From contig JBCBGC010000068.1 of the NCBI GenBank assembly GCA_038527215.1, positions 1 to 40,886 of the forward strand: a stretch of 40,886 nt of DNA, in the 5' to 3' direction. A program made the translations under genes and the position numbers. Source of the DNA: JAWPMV01 sp038527215 (GTDB lineage Bacteria; Bacteroidota; Bacteroidia; J057). How positions within the stretch are numbered: the stretch's first letter is position 1; the number at the start of each line of letters is the position of its first letter. Shown here in pieces: positions 33,522 through 40,886 of the stretch. Under the pieces are notes generated by a model. That model had not been told where the DNA came from, searched no databases, and saw only the letters and a list, made by a program, of their open reading frames with translations.

Positions 33522-34670
33522 TTACATCCTTGAACGGTAATAGTCTACCCGGGCTTTTTCCTGTTCTGTGAGCTGGGCATATATGAGATGGAAGTTCGGA
33601 TGGTTGATAAAATATGGGAGGATATCCGGGTCTCCGATGTTGAGCCTGCGGCTACGCAGGGTTTGCAGCAACAGGGGAATCCAATTTTCCTTCTTATAAA
33701 GCGGTTCAACGCCAGGTTTGGCGGCTACTCTTCTCCTGGTCTTGGTTGGCGCGGCCCCTCTGCTCACCCCGGAAGAAGCCATGGCAATGGCTTGAGGGGG
33801 GAGTTTGGCCTTGGCCCTTGAAGGTTTGGTTACCGCCATTTGAGCAGGCACCGAAGGACGGAGGCGGGCCATTCTGCGCTTTTCATTCGCCACGATATAT
33901 TGAGTACTCTGCGCAAATAAACGCTTGGTAAATACCTTAAAGGCCGTAACATTTGAGCGATAGCCTTCTCCGGTAGCGTAGCGGGTATCTCGCTGGACAT
34001 CTTCTACATACACGGTCCCTCCCGCTTTCAAATAGTAGCCTCTCAGGACCTTCCGGTCCAGGCGGATAGAAACCGGGTCCAGCGGCCTGAGCACCGTCCT
34101 TTGGCGCAGGTAGGCAGATTCCCGGTCGTCTTCAATCCAATCGGAATGAAAGTCAATCCGATCATATTGGGGAATGTATTTCCCGTAGCGGATCAGGATA
34201 TGGCGAAGGTAAATTTTGTCAAAAGGCTCGATGTTCTTCCGGGCCAGGTGATCATTGACAAAACGTACCAGCCTGGGGTCAGCCCCTTTGTTGCTTAACA
34301 GCAAAATCTGATCGAAGATATCTGACAGGGCACGGTTCATCGCCATGATCTGCACTTCGGAGTTACGCCGCTTATCCAGATGGAAAATCCGGTGGTTATT
34401 CGTCCGAAGCAGACAGTTGTGATCATAAAAGGTTAGGCTGCCCAACTTCCCAAAGGAAAGAATGAGGGCCTTTTGAGCGGCAGACCACTCGCCTTTCAAC
34501 TCGGTGTAGGCCGCGAGTTTAAAGCGGTTATCATCGGTTAGTTGATAGGATGAGAGATGGTGGTTAATCAATGTTTCCCAGTCTCCACCGTTGCGGGAGT
34601 TTTGGGAAAATGAGAGCGTTCCGAGGCAGGGAACCAAAAGTAGCGTGATGAGGATCCTGTTACCAAACAT
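33522..34670 (-). CDS. Exported hypothetical protein
   Basis: The 382-residue protein starts with a signal peptide (MFGNRILITLLLVPCLGTLSFSQ, cleavage near residue 22-23). The first 200 mature residues are mixed helix/strand with repeated charged segments. A region around 255-325 is rich in Ala, Pro, Arg and Lys (KPSRAKAKLPPQAIA and following), probably disordered. The C-terminal 60 residues form a compact helical block (NWIPLLLQTLRSRRLNIGDP). Family not recognised and no catalytic motif seen. It has its own promoter box at 34717-34724 and is convergent with the lipoprotein gene. Confidence 0.75.
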   Translation of the reverse strand: MFGNRILITLLLVPCLGTLSFSQNSRNGGDWETLINHHLSSYQLTDDNRFKLAAYTELKGEWSAAQKALILSFGKLGSLTFYDHNCLLRTNNHRIFHLDKRRNSEVQIMAMNRALSDIFDQILLLSNKGADPRLVRFVNDHLARKNIEPFDKIYLRHILIRYGKYIPQYDRIDFHSDWIEDDRESAYLRQRTVLRPLDPVSIRLDRKVLRGYYLKAGGTVYVEDVQRDTRYATGEGYRSNVTAFKVFTKRLFAQSTQYIVANEKRRMARLRPSVPAQMAVTKPSRAKAKLPPQAIAMASSGVSRGAAPTKTRRRVAAKPGVEPLYKKENWIPLLLQTLRSRRLNIGDPDILPYFINHPNFHLIYAQLTEQEKARVDYYRSRM

Positions 34671-34716
34671 GGTGTTCGCATTAGCGCCTGATAAATAGTA
34701 CGATTAACCCCTAGAT

Positions 34717-34724
34717 CAAACATA
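34717..34724 (-). promoter_or_regulatory. -7 box upstream of the 33522-34670 gene
   Basis: The minus strand reads TATGTTTG, a full match to TAnnTTTG, 46 bp before the ATG at 34670. A TTTG lies 14 nt further upstream, a shorter spacing than usual. Confidence 0.5.
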
Positions 34725-34807
34725 ATCATTTTCCCTTTCAAATTAAAAAAGAAGCGTATTTTACCATAAAAAAACTATTTGAGAGTCGGGCATTTTGACT
34801 TTTCATG

Positions 34808-34836
34808 CAAAAACCCGCACCAAATGGTGCGGGTTT
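34808..34836 (-). terminator. Terminator after the TerB-like gene
   Basis: AAACCCGCACC pairs perfectly with GGTGCGGGTTT around AAAT. On the minus strand the hairpin is followed by TTTTTGC. It lies about 30 bp after the minus-strand stop at 34866. Confidence 0.82.
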
Positions 34837-34865
34837 CGCGAAAATCTTTCTTACGAAGAATGGAA

Positions 34866-35312
34866 CTAGTCCAGCATAGGCAGGTCAATTAAAGCTGCTT
34901 CGGCTTTATCGATGCTGCCAAATCCCAGAAAGCCCCCATCAGCTTCTGCGATCTTTTTGGCCAGGCTACGCCAGCTTGCTTTCAACAAATCTGCATATTC
35001 CCCATCCACCTTGGTCAAGACTTCTTTCAGAGCCGTTACCTCTCCCGTTAGCGTTTCAGAGCTACCGGCATTCCAGCCTGCTACCAGGCCCTTGAGGTGG
35101 CCTTCAAATAGCTCATTTACCTGCTCGTAATACTCATGTAGCTTTACATCTGAGGTAAAAGTCCGGTAGTTTACCAGGCGGGCTCCCCAGGCTTCTTCTT
35201 TTTGGTCAATTTCCCCATCTGCCCCGGCAATCAGCGCCGTGATAACAGCGGGAGCTTTGATGAGTTGAGCAACTTCGGTTTCAGATAGTTCCGAGAAATA
35301 TTTGATCGACAT
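34866..35312 (-). CDS. TerB-like cytosolic protein, unknown function
   Basis: The 148-residue all-helical protein contains two Asp/Glu-rich repeats, AGADGEIDQKEEAW (about 29-42) and AEADGGFLGFGSIDKAEAAL (about 122-141), in the places where TerB/tellurite-resistance-like proteins bind metal with the pattern D-G-x-I-x-x-x-E. No signal peptide or membrane segment is present. The TerB-like label is by motif only; no tellurite link should be assumed. It is a single gene with its own terminator, divergent from nothing closer than 60 bp. Confidence 0.75.
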   Translation of the reverse strand: MSIKYFSELSETEVAQLIKAPAVITALIAGADGEIDQKEEAWGARLVNYRTFTSDVKLHEYYEQVNELFEGHLKGLVAGWNAGSSETLTGEVTALKEVLTKVDGEYADLLKASWRSLAKKIAEADGGFLGFGSIDKAEAALIDLPMLD

Positions 35313-35374
35313 GTTTGGCTAATTTTTGCCGCTAAGTTATAGAAAAAGAGGGTTCAAAAACAGTGAAGAACAGA

Positions 35375-35926
35375 TTAGCTGAGGAATTCCCGTATCTCGG
35401 TCATTGCCTGACGGAGGGCAGCTGTCCTTTGAGGATTCCCGGCCATCTGCTGCAGGCCTGGCACTACCCATATTCGCTTTTCTGCCAGCTGAACCGGAGC
35501 TGGCCAGTTTTTACCAAAGTCTTCACAGACCAGGGCCGCGGACAGAGCCATTTCCTGTAGGTCGATGGCAGTCGCCCCTTGAGGAATCACCCCAAAACCC
35601 ACCCATTGCGGGTCTATGCCAGCCTCCACTAGCTGCGCTTTCAGCAGACCGGTCAGCTCTTTCTGGGGAAATTCTTCCTCACGGATGATCATCACCACCC
35701 GAGCCTGAGGTTTCATGCGCCAGGTGACGGCACTTCCTGAAGTAAGAACACTTAGGTCAGGGTTAGGTTCTACCGCCTGAGGTTCTGAGACCTGAAGCTT
35801 CTCTTCGGCCTTAGGCTCAGCTACCGCTTCTTCCGGGGCTTCCGAGGAAGGCACCTCCTGCAAGGATGGCAGCAGAAACAATCTCTGGCCATACAAGCGG
35901 TGAATATCTGCAGTAGAAAATTTCAT
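35375..35926 (-). CDS. Hypothetical protein downstream of nuoG
   Basis: The preferred start is the ATG at 35926 (MKFSTADIHRLYGQRLFLLP), eight bases after the nuoG stop; the frame is open to 35941, inside nuoG. The 183-residue protein has a short N-terminal helix, a low-complexity acidic linker of Pro, Glu, Ala and Val (about 25-60) and a compact alpha/beta domain with strands RVVMIIREEEF, ATAIDLQEMALSAALVCED and RIWVVPGLQQM. Family not recognised. The tight spacing implies co-transcription with nuoG, but there is no sign of a respiratory function. Confidence 0.72.
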   Translation of the reverse strand: MKFSTADIHRLYGQRLFLLPSLQEVPSSEAPEEAVAEPKAEEKLQVSEPQAVEPNPDLSVLTSGSAVTWRMKPQARVVMIIREEEFPQKELTGLLKAQLVEAGIDPQWVGFGVIPQGATAIDLQEMALSAALVCEDFGKNWPAPVQLAEKRIWVVPGLQQMAGNPQRTAALRQAMTEIREFLS

Positions 35927-35934
35927 CAGTGGGC

Positions 35935-37647
35935 CTACCAACGAGGGGCAAACTCTAATTGAGTACTTTTGAAAGAAGCCTTTGGGGGCTTGTAGGAAAC
36001 CTTGATATCCTTGATCTGTTCAATCTCAGCCTGCATCTTCCCAAAGATTTCAGGGTGGGAAGTATAGTTCATTTCCTTACCCATAGCTGTACTGATGCCA
36101 GAGATCAGGGCATAGGAGGGCAACACATCAAAGATATTGTCCAGGTTACGCCAGCGATCCACAGCCACTGCGCCTTTATCCAGGCGAGACTTTGGCAAGC
36201 GCATCCACATTTCCGGGCTCATCTGACGGATTTGTTTGGCCAGACTGCTTACCTGAGGAATGCCTTTATGATTAATGTAGGTTCCTTCCCCTTCAATCGA
36301 GAGAGCAGCAGGCAAGAGTACAGCAGCTAACTCATGTCCCTCCTGTTGCTGGTAGCCATGCGCGACGAAGGTAGTATGCTTCCAGGCACCGGCATCCGCA
36401 AAAATCCGGTCATTTTCCAGGCTGTATACAAAAGGAATTTCTTTGTTCTCAAGTTTTGCCTTCAGGTCATCCCAGCTCAGGGCCGAGAAGCCCAACAGCT
36501 CGCAAGAAGCGGCATTGGGGGTGCGGTCATCCTGCATGAGCCAGTCATCTCCGCGTCCTTCTTCCACATGGGGAACATAATAAACGGTATCCTGCCCCAG
36601 AGAAGCCGCAAATTCCTTCAAGGCATAATTGCTTTCCAGAGAGGCATAAGCAGAACCCAGGAAGAATACTTCCTTTTGTCCCTGAATCAACTGAGCTGCC
36701 TTGTCAAGGCCATCCTGGAAAGCGATGGGAATACCGCCCTTGAGTTTTATGCCTGACAGACGATTTTCATTATACATATCCACGTTTAAGCGGTGCTCGT
36801 CTGGCATCCACCAGCCGTTTATCGCCTGATTTTCACGTGGGGTAATTCTCAAGACTTTATTATCCCGAATCCAAACAAGGGTATTGGTTCCGGTACTGTC
36901 ATTCATATCAATGGCGGGTGCATGCGCCATTTCCCATACTCTGGCCTTGAAGCGGTGTGCCTTGCTGGTCAACGCTCCTACGGGACAGATGTCGATGGTA
37001 TTCATGGAGTAGGGGTCGTCGAAGGTCTCACCCGGAGGGGTTCCCGGGAAGTTTTTCTCCCCACGACCGATGATACTCAACTGACTGGTTCCGGAGACTT
37101 CTTCCGTAAAACGAGTACAACGGGTGCAGTTAATGCAACGCTCCTGGTCCAACATGACATTGGGCCCCAGATCGACGCGTTTATTTTTATGGTTCTTGAC
37201 GTTTTCGAAGCGAGACCCTTCAGGACCATATTTATAGGTCCAGATTTGCAGGGGACACTCACCGGCCTGATCACAAATGGGACAATCCAGGGGATGATTG
37301 ATCAGCATATACTCCAGCACCCCTTGCTGAGCTTTTTTGATGACCTCAGAAGTACGATGGGTCTTGACGTACATGCCGTCTCCCACCGGGGTATTACAAG
37401 CTGTGGCGGGTTTCCGTCCCCATTGGATAACAGGATTGCCGTCTTCGTCGTACTTAAGCTCACGGGTTTCCCTATCCCGGGCCTGATAGCCTACTTCCAC
37501 CAAGCACATCCGACAGTTGGTCGGAACACTCATCGCAGGATGATAGCAGAAGTATGGAATTTCGATGTCTTGGTCTAAGGAAAATTGTAGCAGTTTGTGT
37601 TGCCCGTCAAATTCTATTTCCTTTCCATCAATGTTTACCGTAGGCAT
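35935..37647 (-). CDS. nuoG: NADH-quinone oxidoreductase subunit G (NuoG), stand-alone
   Basis: NuoG is the iron-sulfur subunit of the complex I peripheral arm. The 570-residue protein is shorter than E. coli NuoG (about 900) because the molybdopterin-oxidoreductase-like domain is reduced. The cluster ligands are complete: C34, C45, C48 and C84 for the [2Fe-2S] centre, H118-C122-C125-C131 (H-x3-C-x2-C-x5-C) for N5, and C171, C174, C177 and C221 for N4. The N-terminal ferredoxin domain starts MPTVNIDGKEIEFDG. No nuoE, nuoF, nuoH or nuoI adjoins it, which is unusual. It is followed by one hypothetical gene and is divergent from a GT4 gene. Confidence 0.95.
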   Translation of the reverse strand: MPTVNIDGKEIEFDGQHKLLQFSLDQDIEIPYFCYHPAMSVPTNCRMCLVEVGYQARDRETRELKYDEDGNPVIQWGRKPATACNTPVGDGMYVKTHRTSEVIKKAQQGVLEYMLINHPLDCPICDQAGECPLQIWTYKYGPEGSRFENVKNHKNKRVDLGPNVMLDQERCINCTRCTRFTEEVSGTSQLSIIGRGEKNFPGTPPGETFDDPYSMNTIDICPVGALTSKAHRFKARVWEMAHAPAIDMNDSTGTNTLVWIRDNKVLRITPRENQAINGWWMPDEHRLNVDMYNENRLSGIKLKGGIPIAFQDGLDKAAQLIQGQKEVFFLGSAYASLESNYALKEFAASLGQDTVYYVPHVEEGRGDDWLMQDDRTPNAASCELLGFSALSWDDLKAKLENKEIPFVYSLENDRIFADAGAWKHTTFVAHGYQQQEGHELAAVLLPAALSIEGEGTYINHKGIPQVSSLAKQIRQMSPEMWMRLPKSRLDKGAVAVDRWRNLDNIFDVLPSYALISGISTAMGKEMNYTSHPEIFGKMQAEIEQIKDIKVSYKPPKASFKSTQLEFAPRW

Positions 37648-37763
37648 GTGTGAAGATGGGTTAATAGGTCCACCGAGATCGGTTCATAAGCGACTAAAGA
37701 TAGAGATTAATTTCAATATTTCTGAATAAATAGGGAATTTGAGCCCAGCTCGTATATTCACTT

Positions 37764-38918
37764 ATGCAACATCTTCATCTGATCGCTTTTGATGTCCCTG
37801 CTCCTCCCAATTATGGTGGCGTCATCGACATTTATTATAAGGTGAGGGCCTTGTATGAATTGGGGATCAAAGTCCACCTTCATTGCTTTGATTATGGGCG
37901 AGGAAGAAGGGATGAACTGAACATCATTTGTGAAAGGGTTTATTATTATCCCCGCAAATCCATCGCCTTTTCCCTGCCTATTCGGTATCCCCATATCGTC
38001 TCTTCGAGGAGGAATAAGCAGTTGCTCAAAACCCTCCTCCAGGATGATTATCCCATCTTGTTCGAAGGCCTGCATACCACCTACTATCTGGCTTATCCGG
38101 AATTTGAACACCGGCTGACCATGGTGCGCATGCACAATGTCGAATGGGAATACTACTATCAGCTTGCCCAGCGGGAAGGAGTGTATAAATGGAAACAGTA
38201 CTACCTGGCAGAGTCAAAACAACTTGAGCATTTCGAAAATATTCTGACCTACGCGGATTATGTCTTTACCATTTCCCCCAAAGACCAGGCCTACTATCAG
38301 GCCAAATTTCCGCAAAGCCAATATCTCCCGGCTTTTCATGCCCACAATCAGATTAGTAGCAAAACCGGGCAAGGCCGATATTGTCTCTACCACGGAAAGC
38401 TCAGCGTAGCCGAAAATCACGAAGCCGCACTCTTCCTCATCAACGAGGTTTTTGCCCAGCTCGAAGTTCCCCTCATCATCGCCGGGTCGGACCCTCAGCC
38501 AGAGCTGATTCGCCTGATCAATGAGCATCCCCTGGTTACCCTCCGCCACAATCTGGGAGAAGGGGAAATGCTGGACCTGATGCGCGATGCCCACATCCAT
38601 GTGCTTCCCACCTTTCAATCCACGGGGATCAAATTAAAACTCATTCACGCCTTGTTTACAGGGAGGTTCATCCTGGTAAATCCTCACATGGTCCATGAAA
38701 CCGGGCTTGCTTTTAGCTGCGTCCTGGCCCAGTCTGCGGAAGAATTTCAACAGCAGATCAACACCCTGATGGATACCCCTTTCACCGAGATTGAGAAAGC
38801 GCAAAGACGAGCCAACGTCCTGCCTACCTTTTCAAATCAGGAAAATGCTCGCCGACTAGCAGAGATGATCCGCAAAGGGCATGAAACAAAGATGGAAACC
38901 AGAGAATCCACCGAATAA
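37764..38918 (+). CDS. GT4-like glycosyltransferase
   Basis: The 384-residue protein has the GT-B opening HLIAFDVPAPPNYGGVIDIY, where PPNYGG is the donor-phosphate loop, a long helical insert (NVEWEYYYQLAQREGVYKWK) and a donor half with YCLYHGKLSVAENHEAALFL. The end of the fold is STGIKLKLIHALFTGRFILV, in which the usual E-x7-E pair is not conserved (GI-KLKLI-AL instead). This is typical of a Bacteroidota branch of GT1/GT4-like enzymes of unknown sugar specificity. It is divergent from nuoG and stands alone, away from the polysaccharide cluster. Confidence 0.85.
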   Translation: MQHLHLIAFDVPAPPNYGGVIDIYYKVRALYELGIKVHLHCFDYGRGRRDELNIICERVYYYPRKSIAFSLPIRYPHIVSSRRNKQLLKTLLQDDYPILFEGLHTTYYLAYPEFEHRLTMVRMHNVEWEYYYQLAQREGVYKWKQYYLAESKQLEHFENILTYADYVFTISPKDQAYYQAKFPQSQYLPAFHAHNQISSKTGQGRYCLYHGKLSVAENHEAALFLINEVFAQLEVPLIIAGSDPQPELIRLINEHPLVTLRHNLGEGEMLDLMRDAHIHVLPTFQSTGIKLKLIHALFTGRFILVNPHMVHETGLAFSCVLAQSAEEFQQQINTLMDTPFTEIEKAQRRANVLPTFSNQENARRLAEMIRKGHETKMETRESTE

Positions 38919-38950
38919 GTCTGCCATTTCAGCCTAAATAGTGCGCCCCC

Positions 38951-39027
38951 TGTCATTTTACCTGTCAGGTTAACCGACCTCTCCTCCTTACCAAGCCCCT
39001 AAACCTGACATCCTGTCAGATTGTCAG
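38951..39027 (+). promoter_or_regulatory. TGTCA/TGACA upstream activator-like sites before hsp20
   Basis: TGTCA occurs at 38951-38955, 38963-38967, 39014-39018 and 39022-39026, and TGACA at 39006-39010. CTGACA-TCC-TGTCAG at 39005-39019 is a perfect inverted repeat. The position, 35-110 bp upstream of the -24 element, suits an enhancer-binding activator. Confidence 0.6.
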
Positions 39028-39061
39028 CGCATTTTTCGTCAATTCGGCAAAATTTCCCGGC

Positions 39062-39076
39062 TGGCACCTCTCTTGA
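39062..39076 (+). promoter_or_regulatory. Sigma-54 (-24/-12) promoter of hsp20-dnaK
   Basis: TGGCAC at 39062-39067, five bases, then TTGA at 39073-39076 match the sigma-54 consensus TGGCAC-N5-TTGC in all but the last base, with the correct GG-to-TG spacing. The expected start site is about 12-14 nt downstream, giving a leader of roughly 25 nt before the hsp20 ATG at 39114. Confidence 0.75.
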
Positions 39077-39113
39077 TAGAAAGAGAGAGAAGTAAACTGG
39101 TTAAGCCAATATC

Positions 39114-39581
39114 ATGAGTGACAACAGATCTGGTGAAGACACCTTTAAAAACATCACTGACGGCTTATTTGATAGTGTAAGCCAATTTGGGAAGAAAGTC
39201 GGCAACTTCATGGACGACATGTTCAGTGGAGAAGGAATGGATGATGGAGAAGTGAAGATCAAGGCTGATGTCTACTATACGGAAAACCAGTTCGTCATTG
39301 CCATGGAAATGGCTGGGGTAAAAAAGGAAGAAACGTCCCTCCAAATCATTGATGGGGTGCTTTCTATTAAAGGCATTAAAAAAGAGCCCGAAGGCTATGA
39401 AACCTTCTCTTTTCATAAACAGGAAAGGAGATTTGGTAGTTTCATTCGCACCTTCCCCTTGCCATTGGACATTGAAATGGAAAACATCAAAGCCAAATAC
39501 GAAGCTGGCATTCTGATCGTGCGTTTTCCCTGGAAAGGAAAGCCAGCATCAGATGATCAGGGAATAAACATTGAATCATAA
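39114..39581 (+). CDS. Hsp20-family small heat-shock protein
   Basis: Small heat-shock proteins hold unfolding clients for DnaK. The 155-residue protein has a short N-terminal region and an alpha-crystallin domain at about 46-145 (KIKADVYYTENQFVIAMEMA, VLSIKGIKK, RFGSFIRTFPLP). The AGILIVRFP strand replaces the usual A-x-LxNGVLxI-x-xP segment. It carries an acidic patch around DDMFSGEGMDDGE. It starts at ATG 39114 behind a sigma-54-type promoter and is followed after 27 bp by dnaK, which probably shares the transcript. Confidence 0.93.
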   Translation: MSDNRSGEDTFKNITDGLFDSVSQFGKKVGNFMDDMFSGEGMDDGEVKIKADVYYTENQFVIAMEMAGVKKEETSLQIIDGVLSIKGIKKEPEGYETFSFHKQERRFGSFIRTFPLPLDIEMENIKAKYEAGILIVRFPWKGKPASDDQGINIES

Positions 39582-39608
39582 AATAGATTACATCAAGACG
39601 TATCAGAT

Positions 39609-40886
39609 ATGAGCAAGATCATAGGAATTGACTTAGGGACCACCAACTCTTGCGTAGCAGTGATGGAGGGGAATGAACCGGTGGTCATCATTAACTCAGA
39701 GGGGAAACGGACTACCCCATCGGTAGTATCGTTTACGAAAGAGGGAGAAAGAGTAGTAGGAGAGCAAGCCAAGCGTCAGGCGCTGGCCAACCCGCTCCGC
39801 ACCATCCGTTCTATTAAGCGGTTCATGGGTCGCACCTACTCAGAAGCCAAAAAAGAAGGAGACGACATTTCTTACGAAATCGCCAGTGGCCGCAATGACC
39901 TGGTGGTTGCGAAAATAGAAGATCGTACGTATACACCTCAGGAGATTTCTGCTATGGTTTTGCAGAAAATGAAAAAAACTGCTGAGGATTATCTGGGATA
40001 CGAAGTAAAAGAAGCGGTGATCACCGTTCCTGCTTACTTCAATGACTCTCAGCGCCAGGCCACCAAAGAAGCGGGCGAGGTAGCGGGTCTGACAGTAAAG
40101 CGGATCATCAACGAGCCTACCGCAGCTGCCCTGGCTTACGGCCTGGACAAGCAGGACAAAAACGTAAAAGTAGCCGTATTTGACCTCGGTGGGGGTACCT
40201 TCGATATTTCTATCCTGGAATTGGGAGACGGTGTATTTGAAGTGCTGTCTACCAACGGAGATACCATGCTGGGCGGAGATAACTTCGACCAGGTGATCAT
40301 CAATTGGTTGATCGACGAGTTCAAAAGCGAGCACGGTTCTGATCTGAAAAAAGATCCTAAAGCCCTGCAGCGACTGAAAGAAGCGGCTGAGACCGCTAAA
40401 ATCGAGCTTTCTTCCACCACCCAGGCGGATATCAACCTGCCTTACCTCTCCATGGACGAGGAAGGACCTAAGCACCTGGAAAGAACCCTGACCAGAGCTA
40501 AGTTTGAGCAATTGGCGGACCGTCTGTTTGACCGCTGTCTGGAGCCTTGCCGGGCTGCCTTGAAAGCTGCCAAACTGACTGTAGATGAAATAGATGAAGT
40601 TATTCTCGTAGGGGGTTCTACCCGTATTCCTCGGGTTCAGACCCTGGTACAGGATTTCTTCAAAAGAGAGCCTAACAAAAGTGTAAACCCTGACGAAGTA
40701 GTAGCCATTGGCGCTTCTATCCAGGGAGGGGTTCTTTCTGGAGACGTAAAAGGTGTATTGCTGCTGGATGTTACTCCACTTTCCCTGGGAATTGAAACCA
40801 TGGGTGGCGTATTCACCAGACTGATTGAGGCCAACACGACCATCCCAACTCAGAAGTCTGAGGTTTTCTCTACCGCTTCTGACAAC
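39609..40886 (+). CDS. dnaK: Chaperone DnaK (Hsp70), partial, cut by window end
   Basis: The frame is open from ATG 39609 to the end of the window, giving 426 residues. It begins MSKIIGIDLGTTNSCVAVME, the phosphate-1 loop of Hsp70, and continues with AVITVPAYFNDSQRQATKEA, NEPTAAALAYGLD, VAVFDLGGGTFDISIL and EVILVGGSTRIPRVQ, the ATP-binding landmarks, then the hydrophobic linker region VLLLDVTPLSLGIETMGG. All motifs are intact. The substrate-binding domain is only partly present. It follows hsp20 by 27 bp with no TAnnTTTG box between them, so it is likely driven from the sigma-54-type promoter upstream of hsp20. Confidence 0.97.
   Translation, partial: MSKIIGIDLGTTNSCVAVMEGNEPVVIINSEGKRTTPSVVSFTKEGERVVGEQAKRQALANPLRTIRSIKRFMGRTYSEAKKEGDDISYEIASGRNDLVVAKIEDRTYTPQEISAMVLQKMKKTAEDYLGYEVKEAVITVPAYFNDSQRQATKEAGEVAGLTVKRIINEPTAAALAYGLDKQDKNVKVAVFDLGGGTFDISILELGDGVFEVLSTNGDTMLGGDNFDQVIINWLIDEFKSEHGSDLKKDPKALQRLKEAAETAKIELSSTTQADINLPYLSMDEEGPKHLERTLTRAKFEQLADRLFDRCLEPCRAALKAAKLTVDEIDEVILVGGSTRIPRVQTLVQDFFKREPNKSVNPDEVVAIGASIQGGVLSGDVKGVLLLDVTPLSLGIETMGGVFTRLIEANTTIPTQKSEVFSTASDN

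Noticed and set aside
36793..37578. 261-residue plus-strand frame
   Set aside because: It is antisense to nuoG, which has a full set of cluster ligands.
37738..37760. Promoter for the GT4 gene at 37764
   Set aside because: TTTG and TATATTCA are present but only 11 nt apart and the -7 box matches poorly.
1..40886. tRNA, rRNA or CRISPR array
   Set aside because: No tRNA-like T-loop/acceptor pairs, rRNA stretches or regularly spaced short repeats were seen on reading; the repeats at 32333-32850 are few, diverged and unevenly spaced.

Overview
The window looks like a chromosomal piece of a Bacteroidota bacterium, probably of the Saprospiria/Lewinella type. This rests on recurring -33/-7 promoter signatures (TTTG, about 19-20 nt, TAnnTTTG), few Shine-Dalgarno sequences, and many lineage-typical proteins (DUF2805/TIGR03643, a DUF6787-like protein, Bacteroidota-type tyrosine autokinase and polyprenyl-glycosylphosphotransferase, many small secreted hypotheticals). 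No tRNA, rRNA or CRISPR was seen. Both ends cut genes: the first is damaged by a 70-bp inverted foldback at the very start, and the last, dnaK, runs off the right edge.

Layout. Positions 1-11710 are mixed housekeeping: a partial glycosyltransferase, isocitrate dehydrogenase kinase/phosphatase (aceK), a secreted protein, fmt, a small membrane protein, a MATE transporter, an M48 metalloprotease with a secreted partner, then a minus-strand operon of a small membrane protein, a RidA protein with a possible lipoprotein signal, and a Cys/Met-metabolism PLP enzyme, and finally a DUF2805 protein. Positions 11801-32311 form an exopolysaccharide region. Four tandem paralogous GT4 glycosyltransferases (11801-17425) sit in separately spaced units. 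Upstream of them on the same strand is a Wzx/Wzy-type cluster running 29407 down to 17493: initiating sugar-phosphate transferase, WecG/TagA-type transferase, a GDP-mannose 3,5-epimerase homologue, GT4, SDR epimerase, Wzx-type flippase, GT2, Wzy-type polymerase, GT2 and GT4. A 941-bp gene-free region rich in regulatory-looking sequence separates this from a divergent Wzc-type tyrosine autokinase gene that is broken: its two parts are in different frames and much of the periplasmic middle is missing.

After the kinase comes a gene-free, repeat-bearing block (32333-32850) with 19-bp imperfect terminal inverted repeats. Then follow a lipoprotein, a secreted protein, a TerB-like protein, a stand-alone nuoG with one small downstream gene, another GT4, and a heat-shock pair hsp20-dnaK behind what looks like a sigma-54 (-24/-12) promoter with upstream CTGACA/TGTCAG palindromes.

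How they work together (inference from families): the sugar-phosphate transferase loads the first sugar on undecaprenyl phosphate, the WecG-type, GT2 and GT4 enzymes extend the repeat unit, the GME and SDR proteins supply modified nucleotide sugars, and the Wzx and Wzy proteins flip and polymerise. The broken Wzc would normally control chain length. No wza export gene is in the window. The most notable points are the broken kinase, the plant-type GME with all four catalytic residues, the tandem GT4 array, the repeat block, and the sigma-54 control of hsp20-dnaK.
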